Positions 1-12,641 of a stretch of DNA of 64,000 nt are shown here, one piece after another. The stretch lies in assembly GCF_000004075.3 (NCBI RefSeq), contig NC_026657.2, positions 8,308,001 to 8,372,000 on the forward strand, in the 5' to 3' direction. The position numbers and the translations under genes are program-made. The notes beneath the pieces are model-generated. The model saw only the letters and a program-made list of their open reading frames with translations, searched no databases and was not told where the DNA came from. Numbering within the stretch: the first letter of the stretch is position 1; each line of letters starts with the position of its first letter. The DNA is from Cucumis sativus. Taxonomy: Eukaryota > Streptophyta > Magnoliopsida > Cucurbitales > Cucurbitaceae.

Positions 1-1316
1 GTAGTCTAGCTGTGGCTGTTGTTCTCAATAGTATCCCCAAATCTGCCACCCAAGTTCTCTTGAGAGGCAAACTTACAAAAGTGGCTTATGCCCTTTCTTA
101 TTCTCTGTGCCAAAGAGGCATTCAGGTCAACAAACCGTTTCTGCCTTATCCCTTTGTTTTTTCTGAATGATCCATTTGGTAAAATGAACATAAAATTTGA
201 GTTAATACATTCCTTGTGCAGGTAGCTGTGTTGCATGAGGAAGAATACAGGAAACTCAACAAATCATTCAACACCAAATTTGAGAGCAATCCAGTGCTTT
301 CAAAAGGCTATTCTCAAAATGTAACTTTCAAAATTTAATTACAATCTTTTCACCTGTTTTCATGATTACAAATGAAGAAACGTTCAATAGCACAGAACCC
401 ATCATTTTTTCTTTCTTTCTTCATGCAGATATGGTTAGTGGGAGATGGACTGACAAACGAAGAACAGATGAAGGCACCCAAAGGAACGACTTTCATACCC
501 TTCTCGCAGTTACCTCCAAAGATTGTACGCAAAGATTGCTTCTACCACTGCACCCCTGCTATGAAGGCTCCTCGTTCTATTGAAAATGTGCATTCTTGCG
601 AGGTACACTCTACATAACTTCGCTTATAAGTATTAGAACGTTCCTTGAAACCAATCTATCAATTCAAAATTCTTAATTTATGTTGCATTAGCAATAAACC
701 ATTTGGTTTAGTAATAGTTTAGTATATTGGTAAAGTAGAATGTCCTACAATCAATTTTTGTAGTTAACAGGTTAGATTTTGTTAAATCAAATTAAAATTT
801 AACACATGAAAATGTGAAGAATATATGTTAATGGTAGTTAAACACATCATAATTGAGTAAAAAGCCTAAAGCTCAAACGAATGACTGCTATATAGGTTCG
901 TTATAGAAAATTATTAATACTTTCAAAAATAAAAACTAAAAGATTAAAAGATTAAAAGATTATCGAACGAGATCTAAAATATTAATGCTTTTATACAAAC
1001 ATTTGGATCTAAAACTAGTAAAAGGAGGCTCAAACCTACCTCTTTAAAGGTTTAAATCTTTATATCTACTACTTAAAAGAACCTTTAAATTGTATGTGAT
1101 AATAATAACGAAAGTTATATTGAACAATAATCGCAGAACTGGTTGCCAAGAAGAGTGATGAGTGCATGGCGTATTGCGGGCGTAGTGCACGCAATGGAAG
1201 GGTGGACAGAGCACGAGTGTGGCTACACAATGTCGAACATCGATCAAGTCTGGAAAGCAACTCTTCGACACGGTTTTCAGCCTGTTACCACTCCCACTCC
1301 CTGTGGCTCCATGTAA
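1..1316 (+). CDS. CER1-like: CER1-like aldehyde decarbonylase, 3' part only (gene begins before the window)
   Basis: Last four exons of a CER1-family gene: 1-125, 222-320, 429-602, 1137-1316 (stop TAA 1314-1316). All introns are GT-AG. The peptide is the C-terminal WAX2 domain, recognised by SLAVAVVLNSIPKSATQVLL, then WLVGDGLT, CFYHCTPAMKAP, and the end block WRIAGVVHAMEGWTEHECGY. It closely matches the complete paralogue at 5003-11229. CER1 proteins act in the endoplasmic reticulum of epidermal cells with CER3, turning very-long-chain acyl precursors into alkanes of the cuticle. The catalytic His-box half lies outside the window, so activity cannot be judged here. The visible part has no frameshift or early stop. 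Compared with the paralogue it carries an extra 96-bp intron (126-221), and its C-terminal tail differs (ends TPTPCGSM). Confidence 0.9.
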
Positions 1317-3729
1317 TAATCATCTAATTGAATTACCTTAATGTTATGCTTTTACGTATAAGAATGTGTGTATGTGTTTCTGTTTTGAAAATATTACTAG
1401 GGGAAAATCATATCACTATATGAGCCTATGAATATTAGGTATGAATCTAATATATATATGTATATCAAAGTCACTTTTATAATTCAATATGTGTCCTCTG
1501 CCTTTAATGTCACTATTTATTGGAAAAAAAATTATTAGTGTTTTGATCAAATACCTTCCGCCCCCCCCATAGGGTTTTAATGCTTTATTATTAAACTCTC
1601 ATTTATTTCTTCAGGAAATAATTCTTTTGGAAATGCGAGAATTTCTGTAGCTTTTAATTATGATATTTAATTTTACTCAAATAATTAACAAAGTGTTGAT
1701 GTGATATATTTTTTGGAATTATTAGTTAAATTCTGAATTGGAAGTTGGTGTGATTCGTCAAATGGTTAGATGGATTAAATGACAAGTAGGTTATGTCTAT
1801 TTTCTTCTAATTGTGTTGTTGATGGCATTGACCGAATGAACATGAATTTAATTGATTGTAATACACAAAATCCTTACAAAAATTGTATTTGGACAGTTGG
1901 AGTAATGGTTTTAGAACGAAAAATATTTGGTACAAAATAATTTTTTGTTTGATTTCAAACTTTTAAAAATGGTTTTCAAATGTTTAAAATTGATTTTTGA
2001 TCATTCATTTGGTTTCAAAAGTGATTTTAAAATTACCAAATTATAGTCAATTTAGATAAATGGATCATAAGTTTCTCTGGTGAACATTTAGATGAGTCTA
2101 AGCAAATTGCTCAATGTCTATAAGAAAACATAATATGATTCAACAATGACATTGTGCCATTGTCTATTTAATGTCACAAATTGATTTGAAAACATATTTC
2201 AGATTGTGTAATGTGAAGCCCATGGAAAACTCCATGGCTTCTTTTTAAATGGGCCAAAGTTGAATAGATAACCTTTCAAAATTGTCAATTGTATTACTTT
2301 GTTCTTTCCATTTTCTGACCAAATTTAAAATAATAACAATATATATATATATATTTCAAACAATAAATTCCATCTTTCCCTTCTTTGCATGAAATGAGCA
2401 TTCTACTAAATGCTTTCACTAGAAAGGAGAATGAGAAGAAAGAGTAAGAATTAATTATTGAATTGACAAAAGGGATTTTTGCTTAGCCAAAATTAAATCC
2501 TCTCTGTCACACCCTCACCAACTTCTTTAATTGGTGCAGAGAATTGCAAACTCACTATTTTACTCTTTCAATGATTAGAAAATATATACATTAGAGTATA
2601 CACCTCCTTTGAATGCATGGAGGTTAAATAATCTAATAACACTAGCCTATAGTCTTTGAACTTTTTATTCGTTACAAAATATATGAACATAACTTTTAAA
2701 GTCTATATAGTATATAACATAATTAATCTTTTACCAATTATGATAACTAAAAGGAGTATTGACCGACCCCATAGTTGTGTTGTTATTCTCGTTTTGATGA
2801 ATTAGTTAAACTTTTTTGATACGTTTTATTATTATTATTATTTGTTCTTTCAAGTAAAAATAAGTGTAGGAGAGGAAATTCAAATTCCAATTGGTCATAT
2901 TTGTCATTTTCGGGTTTTATACATATCTTAGGCGAGAAATTCTTCGTCTAATTATTATCTTCATATTAAATTATTTCTATTTAAAAATATTTTTTTATTA
3001 CTTTATGTAGATTTAATTAGTCAAATTCAAAACAAGATTAGATCACCCTCGATCTTATATGTGGTATATATATAAAAGTAATTAGGAAGAATAGTTATTG
3101 TGTAATTAAAACCATGACGATTTCTATTAATTGGATAGTTGAACTTATACTAATAATTATAAAATTTAGGTCAAGATATTTGAAAATGTCCCTAATAAAA
3201 AGAAAGAAAGAAAAAAGTCCATAATTTGATTATATTTTAGATAATTTAATATTCAATAATATATATGTTTTTAATAAATGTGAAAATGAGAGCTACGTAT
3301 TTTATTTGAAATTCAAGGGACAAATTTTTTAAAAAGAATAATATATATTTTAAAATTTTATTTATGGAATGGTTTTGACGTTTTAATTTAATAATTTTAT
3401 TTCTTGTTTGTGTTTGTTTGTATTTTTGCCAATGTATTTTCATAAACAATCCAACATTTGGATGAAAAAAAAATGTAATTAGGTTAAATAAAGAAGTTTT
3501 GGTCATAACAACACATTAGTGAAACTTTTTTCAGATTCATTTACACATTTCGTACATAAGATCGATTATAGGACTAAAAAAGAAGTTACGAAAAATAATA
3601 ATGACATTTTTCAAGAGTCACATAAACTATATTAAAAGATTGGAGCTATCTCAATGAAATTTCATTGATATATAGATTACTTGTAATTGAACTTTAACCG
3701 CATATGTGTAATTGAATTGCTTTTGATAT

Positions 3730-3995
3730 TGTTTACTTAACAAATTTACTGTTATCGTCATCTCCACTAGTACCTTTGATGGTTAAGTGATAACAATAGC
3801 AGTGTAAATAAAGATGCCAAGCGATAATTATAACGGTGTCGTAATAGTAACGATAATTATCACTCAGTGTTTGTGAGTAAGAGAGTTAGAGTTTTTCTAT
3901 CTCTGTTTTTCTATATACTTGAATATCGTATTCAATATCACAAAATATAATAGAAAGCCAGAGTATTCCAAAATAGTATCAGAACCTATTAAACT
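3730..3995 (+). mobile_element. Degenerate Ty1/copia-like LTR end with primer-binding-site-like motif
   Basis: The motif AGTATCAGAACC at about 3974-3985 resembles the methionine-tRNA primer binding site (TGGTATCAGAGC) that follows the 5' LTR of plant copia elements. It sits just after a stretch ending in ...TTCCA, as an LTR end would. The preceding sequence (GAGAGTTAGAGTTTTTCTAT and on) has the look of an LTR 3' part. No gag-pol reading frame is present, so at most this is a truncated, old fragment. Confidence 0.3.
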
Positions 3996-4943
3996 CAAAC
4001 GACCATATATCCAGGACAAATGCAAACACACAAAAAATAATCAAATATGATTCATTTTCTTTATTCACATTAATCTATCACAATTTTGTTCGAGTAGATG
4101 CGATTTTAGGTCTATTTTCAAACAGGAGAAAAAGAATTACAAATACAACAAAATGTTACGTGTTGGATCTTTCATTTGAGGTGAAGATCGAAGAAAAAAA
4201 GAAGAAAAAAAGAGAGATGATTTAAATGAAATTAGAAAAAGGAATTAAAGTTTGAATAGAGTTTCCAGAAATGGCGACTGAAATTTTAATATACACAGAA
4301 CCATACAGAGATTGAAGGTGAGGGTAATTTGCATTTAACCATCTACCAGTCCCCATACTATAAAAATGCTTTCACTTTCATTTCTCAAATTTTTATCCAT
4401 CTCCCTTTAATCAAATTTAAATCTATTTCTCAACCCAAGTTTTATTACTTTTAACATTGATTTTCATTTCTACTAATTAAATGAATTACAAGTATATATA
4501 ACAAAATTAGAAGTGAAAAATAAATGTAATTTTTTTAATATGAAACTTTTAATTTAACTGAAATACTATTTTAATTCATATATTTTGAGTTTTTGTTGTT
4601 GTAATTAGTTTACTCTTAAATTTTAAAAATGAAATTGTCTTTATTAATATTTTAATCATAAATTATGATATTAGATTTAGATTGAGTTATAATATTATTA
4701 CTTAACTAAGTTCGATAGAAAGTAATTTTAAATGAATAGATGTGTTATATAGAAAGTATATATTAATAAAGCAAAGGAATAATTATTAGAACTAATTAAA
4801 AATATTTATAAAATTTTGGATTTTATAAATTCCTTTGTTTATATTTTAAAATGATTAATAAAAAAGCATAGAGATGAAAAATATTTTAATTTAATATGAA
4901 GGCGGTAAAAAGTACTTTGAACATTAACCAACTGAATTTTCCC

Positions 4944-4953
4944 TCTATAAAAG
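4944..4953 (+). promoter_or_regulatory. TATA box of the second CER1-like gene
   Basis: CTATAAAAGG lies about 55 bp upstream of the ATG at 5003, in a good position for a start of transcription near 4975. It is the only strong TATA motif close to this start codon. Confidence 0.6.
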
Positions 4954-5002
4954 GAGCTTCAGAAGAAAGAGGTTGAGAAACTGAAAGAAAGCTGGAGCTT
5001 AA

Positions 5003-8000
5003 ATGGCTTCTACGCCCGGGATTTTCACCGATTGGCCATGGAAGCCTCTTGGAAGCTTCAAGGTCTCTTTTCATTCTCTATTGCTCTTTCTTTTCTTCTT
5101 TCTTTCTTCGTATATATTCTGCTCACCGCGCCATTGTTATCTATATATGTTCCTTCATTATCGAGCATCGTCTCATGCATATAATCTCTATTTTTTAAAA
5201 TGAACATTATTACATGTTTCAATAAAGTGAACTTCTAAGTATGATCAGTTACTGATGATTCACAGCCTTAAATCACTGTTCAATCTTTTGATTTTCGGTA
5301 ATTTTTTTGTGCTAGGGATTCCGATTCGCGATTAGAAAAAAAAAACTGAAAATCTAAGCATGAACTAGATTTTTAGTCTTGTGGATGTTTTATCTGCTTT
5401 GCATGTTTATTATTGACTAAAGTCTGTTGAAATGAAACTGAATCGATGCGGAAATTTCTGGTTGCAGTATCTTGTTTTGGCTCCTGGCGTGATTCACAGT
5501 TTCTACCATTACATAGCGAAGGATTGGACGGAGAGAGACATTTCATATCTCTTGATTTTTCCTTTTCTTTTGTGGAGGATGATCCATAGCCAAATATGGA
5601 TCTCTTTTTCTCGTCATCGAACTGCGAAAGGCACCGCACGGATCGTCGACAAGGGCGTAGAATTCGAACAAGTAGACAGAGAACGAAACTGGTAAACAAA
5701 ACGTATATTCTTCCTGCTTTTATCGAATTAACTATATGTGAGCATTTTATACTGTGAAATTATTGAATAGAAGTTTATGAATTCGAACAAGTAAACAGCG
5801 AAGAAAATTGGTAATTAAATTAAACGTATACGTTCCCGCTTTAGCGAAATATCTGCGAACAATGATCATGTTGTGAAAATTATATGAAGTAGAAGCTTAT
5901 GAATCCAAACAAGTAGACAGAGAACAAAACCGGTAAATTAAACGTACATTCTTCCTGCTATATCAAACTATCTGCGAACAATTTATATTGTGAAAATTAT
6001 TGAATAGACGCTCATGAATTCGAACAAGTAGACAGAGAAAACGAGACTGTTAATTAAATTACACGTATATTTTTCTTAGCTTATATGGAACTATCTGTGA
6101 ACAATATCTATTCTCTGAAAGTGATTGATACAGAAGTATATATGAATTTTTGGTTGAACAGGGACGATCAAATACTGTTGAATGGAGTATTGTTTTACAT
6201 TACAAGCAATTGTATCGAGAAAGCTTCAAATCTTCCTCTATGGAGAACGGATGGAGTGGTAATGGTGTTTTTGCTACACGCAGGGCCAGTGGAGTTTCTG
6301 TACTATTGGTTTCACAGAGCTTTGCATCATCACTATCTCTATTCTCGCTACCACTCTCATCATCACTCCTCCATTGTTACAGAGCCAATTACATGTAAGT
6401 AATTTTCCTTCATCAATCTCCTTTGGTTTTTCAAGTTTATTTACAAAAATAGAAGTTTCTCCCTGCATTTACATTCTGACTTAGTTTTAGTAGTTTATTA
6501 ATATTGGATCTGATGAATAAATGCATCTAAATTTGTGTATATTTTGTTCATAGATGTGGACAAAAATGCTGAGTTTTCGATGTTACAATTAATTTTAAAA
6601 AATATTTAAACTAATACAATTTGTGGTTTTTTTATTTTATACTTTTTTAATGATATAATGGAAACGTGATAAAAATTTTGGGTTCGTTTCTTATATAATC
6701 TCTAAGAACAAAAATTTAAAAACAGTGGATTCAATACAAATATCGAAGAGTCAGTATCTAAGTAAAATATAATTGTTCAAAATATATTTAATACTTAAAT
6801 CATCAATCATGAAAGAAGTCATAGTTTTTGTTTTTAATCTTTACTTAGTACAATTCTATGTTTAAAATTTTAAAATTTGAATATAACAAGGGAGGTAAGA
6901 GTGTTTACAAAATATAATTTTTTTTTCATTGTATAAACTAAACATGCCCTTAAATGCGGGTATTTTTTTTTTCTTCCTGTAGTAATTACGCACGGATATG
7001 TAGTTTCTTAATTAGTTTAGCTAGCTGTGTTTCACATGTATTTCATCTTCCCTATAAAATGTTTCAAATTATTATTATTATTATTATCATCATCATCAAA
7101 ATTAATTATTGATAATTGTTACTTAATGACCTAATTGTCATTATCATAAAAAAAAAAGTTATAAAAATAAGTCTTTATCATAAAAATTAATTATCAATTT
7201 TTGTTACTTAATGACATAATTGTCATTAAGTTAGTTTATCAATCAATGGATAAACTCAATAATTTTATGATAAAAAATACATAGATACAAATGGTAAGAT
7301 ATAAAACAACTAAAGTTATTGAAAACTTGAAATATTCAAATTTAAAATTTAAAAGTACAAACAACAGAATTGTTACATACTACGATTCAAGTCTTTTTAC
7401 TTCAGGAAAAGTTTATATGACATTATGTTTTTATATTTAATAAAGCTAGAAAATATATTGCTATAGAATTTATGGGTTTAGTCTCTGTTGTTTGCGTTTT
7501 CTTTTTCTCTATTTAGTTCTTATTGTTTTAAAAGCTTTTGTGTTTAGTTGCATCCTTCTCGTTGACTAATACTAATATTAGTTGGTGAAAAGGTTTTATG
7601 ACATGATAGTTTGCAGGCAAAATTTTCTAGCAACGATGTGAGCTTTTATAATCAATAAATATAAAATTATTGAAGCTGGGGAGATTAAATAACTAAAAGA
7701 AAACCATCTAGCCCTAGGTAATTGTGAAATAAAAATTTGTTATTATTTCTAAAAAAAATTAAATGTGTGAAAAGAAAGGAATGCATGAGAATAGATGGCA
7801 TTAAGAAGTAAAACATAAACACAAAAGTCCACCAAAATTAAACTTATTGTTTAATGTGATTAACAATTTACCTATCTAATGGCTTTATGAGAATCTTCAT
7901 GTTAACAAAAGTTTTAAACAAGAAAAGTGGTAGGTGCTCTACTATTTAACAGTTTTCTTCCTAGTCTTGAAATATTGAAAGATGTATATTGAAATTGAAT

Positions 8001-11000
8001 TTAGTTCATATCTTTAGCAGTGTTAATGTAGAGAAGGTGTTAGTAATTAATAATTTGGTGATGATGGACAGCTGTGATACATCCATTTGCAGAGGAATTT
8101 GCATATTTTGTTCTGTTTGCAATACCAATTATGACGGCAGTGTTTAGTGGAACAATGTCGGTGGGAGCTTATGTTGTTTACATTACTTACATTGACTTCA
8201 TGAACTATATGGGACACTGCAACTTTGAGTTCATCCCCAATCGTCTATTCACTCTCTTTCCTCCTCTCAGGTTCCTCCTCTATACTCCATCGTAAGTCTC
8301 TCTCTCACACTTTAATTTACTTTGGTTAAACTATTGCAAATTCAGTTGGAAAATTAAGAATTTAATGTCTAAGATTTTACCATTTTGAATTTAGTAAAAT
8401 ATCATAGTCAATCTCCTAGTTTGAGTTTAGGCTTTAATCAAACTAGATGAACTAAAATTTGAATTTTTTAAGAGAATTTATAATCAACATTTTAATTTTC
8501 ATTATGTCCTTTTGTTTAATAAAACAAGCAATCCTTGGATGCATTTTGATGGTTTCTATCCATTTGAGTTCACTTGAATCATACAAAAACAAATTGTCGT
8601 GTGATATTTTTTTAAAAGAAATCTTTCTTATTTTTGTTACTATTATATATATATATATAAGAAAAAATCTATCACCAATAAACTTTACTATATTTTTAAT
8701 TTTTTAAAATTATCACGATACACTTGATTATTATCTCTAAAATTGTTATATGTTATAATTAGTCTAGTTAAAAATACTTCTAACCATGTCCTTAAACTTC
8801 CTTTATAATTAGTCTAGGGCAAACATTATCATTTTTTTTTCTGTTAATGAGTTATCAACAAATCTTAAATTTTAGTTATATTTTTTTAAAAAGTCAAAAT
8901 TTGTTAAATAATAATAATAATAACTAGAAAAGAATATAATACATGAAAAACTAAACTTTATAAAGACTAAATTAAAGATTTGTTGGGACTAAAATTTAAT
9001 ATTTGAAAATATTGAAACTAAAAACTAAAATTCAAAATGCAAATATAAATGGTAGAGTGGAAACTTAATATTTGAATATAATCTAAAAAAAATAGATAAT
9101 TAATTTTTTTTTTTTGTTTTTGTTGAGTAAAAACAGGTTTCACTCGTTGCATCACACCCAATTCCGGACCAATTACTCCCTTTTCATGCCCTTTTACGAT
9201 TACCTCTACGCCACAGTCCACAAATCTACCGATGATCTTTACTTCGAATCCCTAAAAAGAGACGAAGAGTTTGCTGACGTGGTCCATCTGACTCACCTCA
9301 CAACTCCCGATTCCATTTATCATCTACGGCTGGGATTTGCAGAGCTGGCATCCAGGCCCCACAACTCCACGTGGTATCTCTGCTTGCTGTCCCCAATCAC
9401 CATGCTGCTGACGTGGATCTATGGTAGTACATTTATTGTTGAAAGCAACCAACTTGAAAAGCTGAAGATGCAGACATGGGCCATCCCCAAATTTAACGTT
9501 CAGGTGACAATTTCTTTTTGCTAAATCTAGAGTGGGGGTCAATTTAAAATTTTAAAAATATGTAGGACGAAAAACACCATTTGACTCGTTTTATAACTAC
9601 TTTTTATTTTAAATATGTCTATTGAAGATATATAACTTAGTTTTAGAAAATAAATATACATTATTAGCAATTACATTGATATGCTTAATTTTTTAATAAT
9701 AAAATTAAACAAAAAAACTATTCTATTGGATAACTTTTTGAATTCTTTTTTAATTTTGTATAACTAAGCTTTTACATAATACTTTGTTTATTTATTTATT
9801 AATTTGTTTGCTTTACTGTGAACTTTCAAGTAAACCATTTTGTTTTTTTTGTTTTTGAAAATCAAGCATATTTATTCTCCGATTTGATTTTTTAGATAAA
9901 CTAATTGAATTTTTAGTCAAATTCTAAAAAAAAGAAAACAAAATTTTAAAAGCTATATTTTTAAGTTTTCAAAATTTGACTTTGATTTTCTAAACTCATG
10001 TGAAGAAACTTGAAGTTAGAATGTGTTAATTTTAAAAACAAAATAATTATCATACAAACTCTAAGTAATTAGTTTTTTTCTTTTAATTTGATTAAAAAAT
10101 CTAATATTATGAAAACTTATTTGAGCAGTACTTACTTCAATGGGAAACCGAATCAATAAACAATTTGATTGAAGAAGCTATAACCAATGCCGATCAGAAG
10201 GGCTGTAAAGTCTTGACCTTAGGCCTCTTGAATCAGGCAAGCAACCCATCATTTCTTCATATGTATATATACATATATAAACCCAAACTAAACAAACACA
10301 TATATTTATATATCTAATTTTGCAGGGAGAGGAGCTGAACAAATATGGAGAGATTTATATTCAAAGAAACCCTAAATTAAAAGTTAGGGTGGTGGATGGG
10401 AGTAGCTTGGCTGTGGGTGTAGTGCTCAATAATATTCCCAAATTTGCAACACAAGTCCTTCTCACAGGAAAAATTACAAAGTTGGCCTTTGCACTTTATC
10501 GTTCCCTTTCCAAAAGAGGCATTCAGATTGGTGTTTTGAATGAACAACTCTATAAAAAGCTCAACAAAGTTTCCAACAACTATGAAGGCACTCTAGTTCT
10601 TGCAAAAGGCCATTCTCATCATGTATGACGACTTCCAAAATTATTCTATATTTTGGTTCTAATTTCTTAATGAATCATGCATTATTTAATTTAATAATTA
10701 GGTTTCATATGTGAGACAATTAAAGGTGATCATAGATAATGAATTTTGATGGCAGATATGGTTGGTGGGAGAAGGACTTACAGATGAAGAACAGCTGAAG
10801 GCTCCAAAAGGCACAACTTTCATCCCATTCTCTCAATTCCCTCCAAAGATTGTACGGAAAGATTGCTTTTACCACTGCACTCCTGCAATGAAAGCTCCTC
10901 CTTCCCTTGAAAACATGCATTCTTGTGAGGTAAAAAACACCACTCACAACAAATTTTCAAATACACTACTTTACATTAAATGATCAAACTATATATATAT

Positions 11001-11229
11001 ATATATATTTAATACTAAGTATAGGTAGGGCCAAAATGAACTTTAATTTCATTGGTTGCAGAATTGGTTACCGAGGCGAGTGATGAGCGCATGGCGCATT
11101 GCTGGTGTGGTGCATGCAATGGAGGGGTGGACAGAGCACGAATGTGGCTATGGAATGTCCGATATCGATCGAGTTTGGAAGGCAACACTTGGACATGGGT
11201 TTCAGCCTTTAGACACCCTCATTACCTAA
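5003..11229 (+). CDS. CER1-like: CER1-like very-long-chain alkane synthase component (aldehyde decarbonylase)
   Basis: Nine exons: 5003-5062, 5468-5691, 6162-6394, 8072-8291, 9137-9503, 10129-10236, 10326-10622, 10756-10929, 11062-11229. They sum to 1851 nt and encode 616 residues, the usual CER1 length. The N-terminal half is a membrane fatty-acid-hydroxylase domain with His boxes HRALHH (146-151), HSHHH (159-163) and HSLHH (248-252), plus HPFAEEF near 176 and GHCNFE before the third box; these would hold the di-iron centre. The C-terminal half is the WAX2 domain ending in AWRIAGVVHAMEGWTEHECG. The known role is alkane formation for cuticular wax in the ER with CER3. All junctions are GT-AG except exon 6, which uses a GC donor at 10237. 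The intron after exon 2 holds a minisatellite that includes the exon end. Tandem paralogue of the gene ending at 1316. Confidence 0.93.
5660..6143 (+). repeat. Tandem repeat of about 120 bp covering the exon 2 end and 5' splice site
   Basis: Four diverged units begin at about 5660, 5779, 5901 and 6016 (spacing 119, 122, 115). Each starts with a version of GAATTCGAACAAGTAGACAG, which in unit 1 is coding sequence at the end of exon 2 (EFEQVDRERNW). Units 2 and 3 keep a GT at the position of the true donor (TTGGTAATT, CCGGTAAAT); unit 4 reads CTGTTAAT and has lost it. The array fills the whole 5' part of the 470-bp intron. Confidence 0.85.
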
Positions 11230-12641
11230 TGGTTTGCCGTAGTTTGCAGCTTTCTATAATATAATATTATTAGGTGTGAGTGAATACGCTGTTAAATTAG
11301 GAAATTACTTTGGTGTTTTGTAGTAGGTAAACTTTGGTTCTGTTCCAAATTATAATTTGGAGTCATGACTTTGTTGTGTGAGAAAATTCATCAATATAAT
11401 GAAAGAAAGTATACAAGAGTAGTGATTGTGTGAATCGTGAAGAGAAAGAGTAATTCTTGATTTTAGCTAAAGGTCACCCTATGTTGCATCCAATATAAAT
11501 ATAGAAAGACTAATACTTGATTTTAGCTCAGTTTTCTTTTTTAAGGTCAGGGAATTCTTGCGATCACTAAATTTCTCATTTTCTCATTTTGTTATTATTA
11601 TTATTTTTACTATGTTTTAAAAGACCAAGTTATTTTTTTTTAAAAAAATTAAAATTTGTTCTTGTTTTTCAATTTGGTTAAAAATTCAAATGGAAGGAAA
11701 TAAACTTATCTTTCAAACACAAAAAATGAAAAATAAAATAGTAACAAAACCTGACCTTACCAACTCAAGAATCAAGTCTTAATTATTTTTATTATAATTA
11801 ATTGAATAAATATAAACTAATTAGAAGGTTAATCATTAAATTATATTTTAAATATTTTTATAACATAATTAGGGTTTTTTCAAAAATAGAAAAAGAAAAA
11901 GAAAAACAAACTATTTTTTTAAAAAATGAATAGCAATGGTTGTTTGAAATAATTTAATTAATGAATTAGGTTAATGAGTTCTAAAGTTCCCATAATTATA
12001 TTTAAAACTTTAAAAGTTGAAATGATGTAAAACAAATTATATTATGCAAAACTAATAAACATCCTCGATATTATTTCGTCTTAGAGTTGAGAACAAAAGT
12101 ATTGTAATCTCAACCATTTAAATTTTCATACAATTTACCTAATATACTTTTATGAGGGAATATAAGTACTCCACCCCTAACCTCTCATCCTACTAAATTA
12201 TGATAATTATTCAATTATAATTTGGGTAAATTACTTTGACTTTTTAAAATATTTTAATTTTATTCCTTAATATTCAATCATAATTAGGATAAATTATCTC
12301 GAGAATTTTTAAAAATAAAAAATTTAACAATAAAAATTTTAACAAACATTTAATAACTAACTAGTGATATCCTAACTATCAACTAACTATGTTCATAAAA
12401 TCAATAATTTGTAAATATTTTAATTTATATAATTTTTTTAAAAATGTCTCAAATTATTTTGACTTTTTAAAATATTTTAATTTTATTCAATAATAAGAGT
12501 ATAAAATATGAAAATGAGTATAGCACCCAACTAATAATAATAATAAATCACATCAAGAGAGTAGCACAGAAAGCAAGAGGAGGAAGATAGAATTCATACC
12601 AGAAGGGAAGTTGCAGCGAATCCTTGAGAGGAAAGTGAAAA
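11230..12641. other. Intergenic region, CER1-like 3' flank to uL18 5' flank
   Basis: AT-rich sequence without gene-like ORFs. An (AATAAT)-type run at 12529-12546 and a purine-rich stretch (GGAGGAAGATAG) at about 12580 lie just before the uL18 start and probably belong to its 5'UTR. No clear TATA box was recognised. Confidence 0.6.

Larger units (their letters stand above)
1317..5002. other. Intergenic spacer between the two CER1-like genes
   Basis: About 3.7 kb of AT-rich DNA with no ORF that resembles a gene. It includes an (AT)n run near 2340, a degenerate retroelement-like stretch near 3730-4000 and, at its right end, the core promoter of the second CER1-like gene. I saw no degenerate third CER1 copy in it. 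Confidence 0.7.

Noticed and set aside
6085..6402. ORF beginning MELSVNNIYSLKVID upstream of CER1 exon 3
   Set aside because: The start lies in the minisatellite intron; the family sequence RNWDDQIL requires splicing at 6162, which removes this ATG.
9018..9542. Minus-strand frames opposite CER1 exon 5
   Set aside because: Antisense shadows of a GC-rich exon; no family resemblance.
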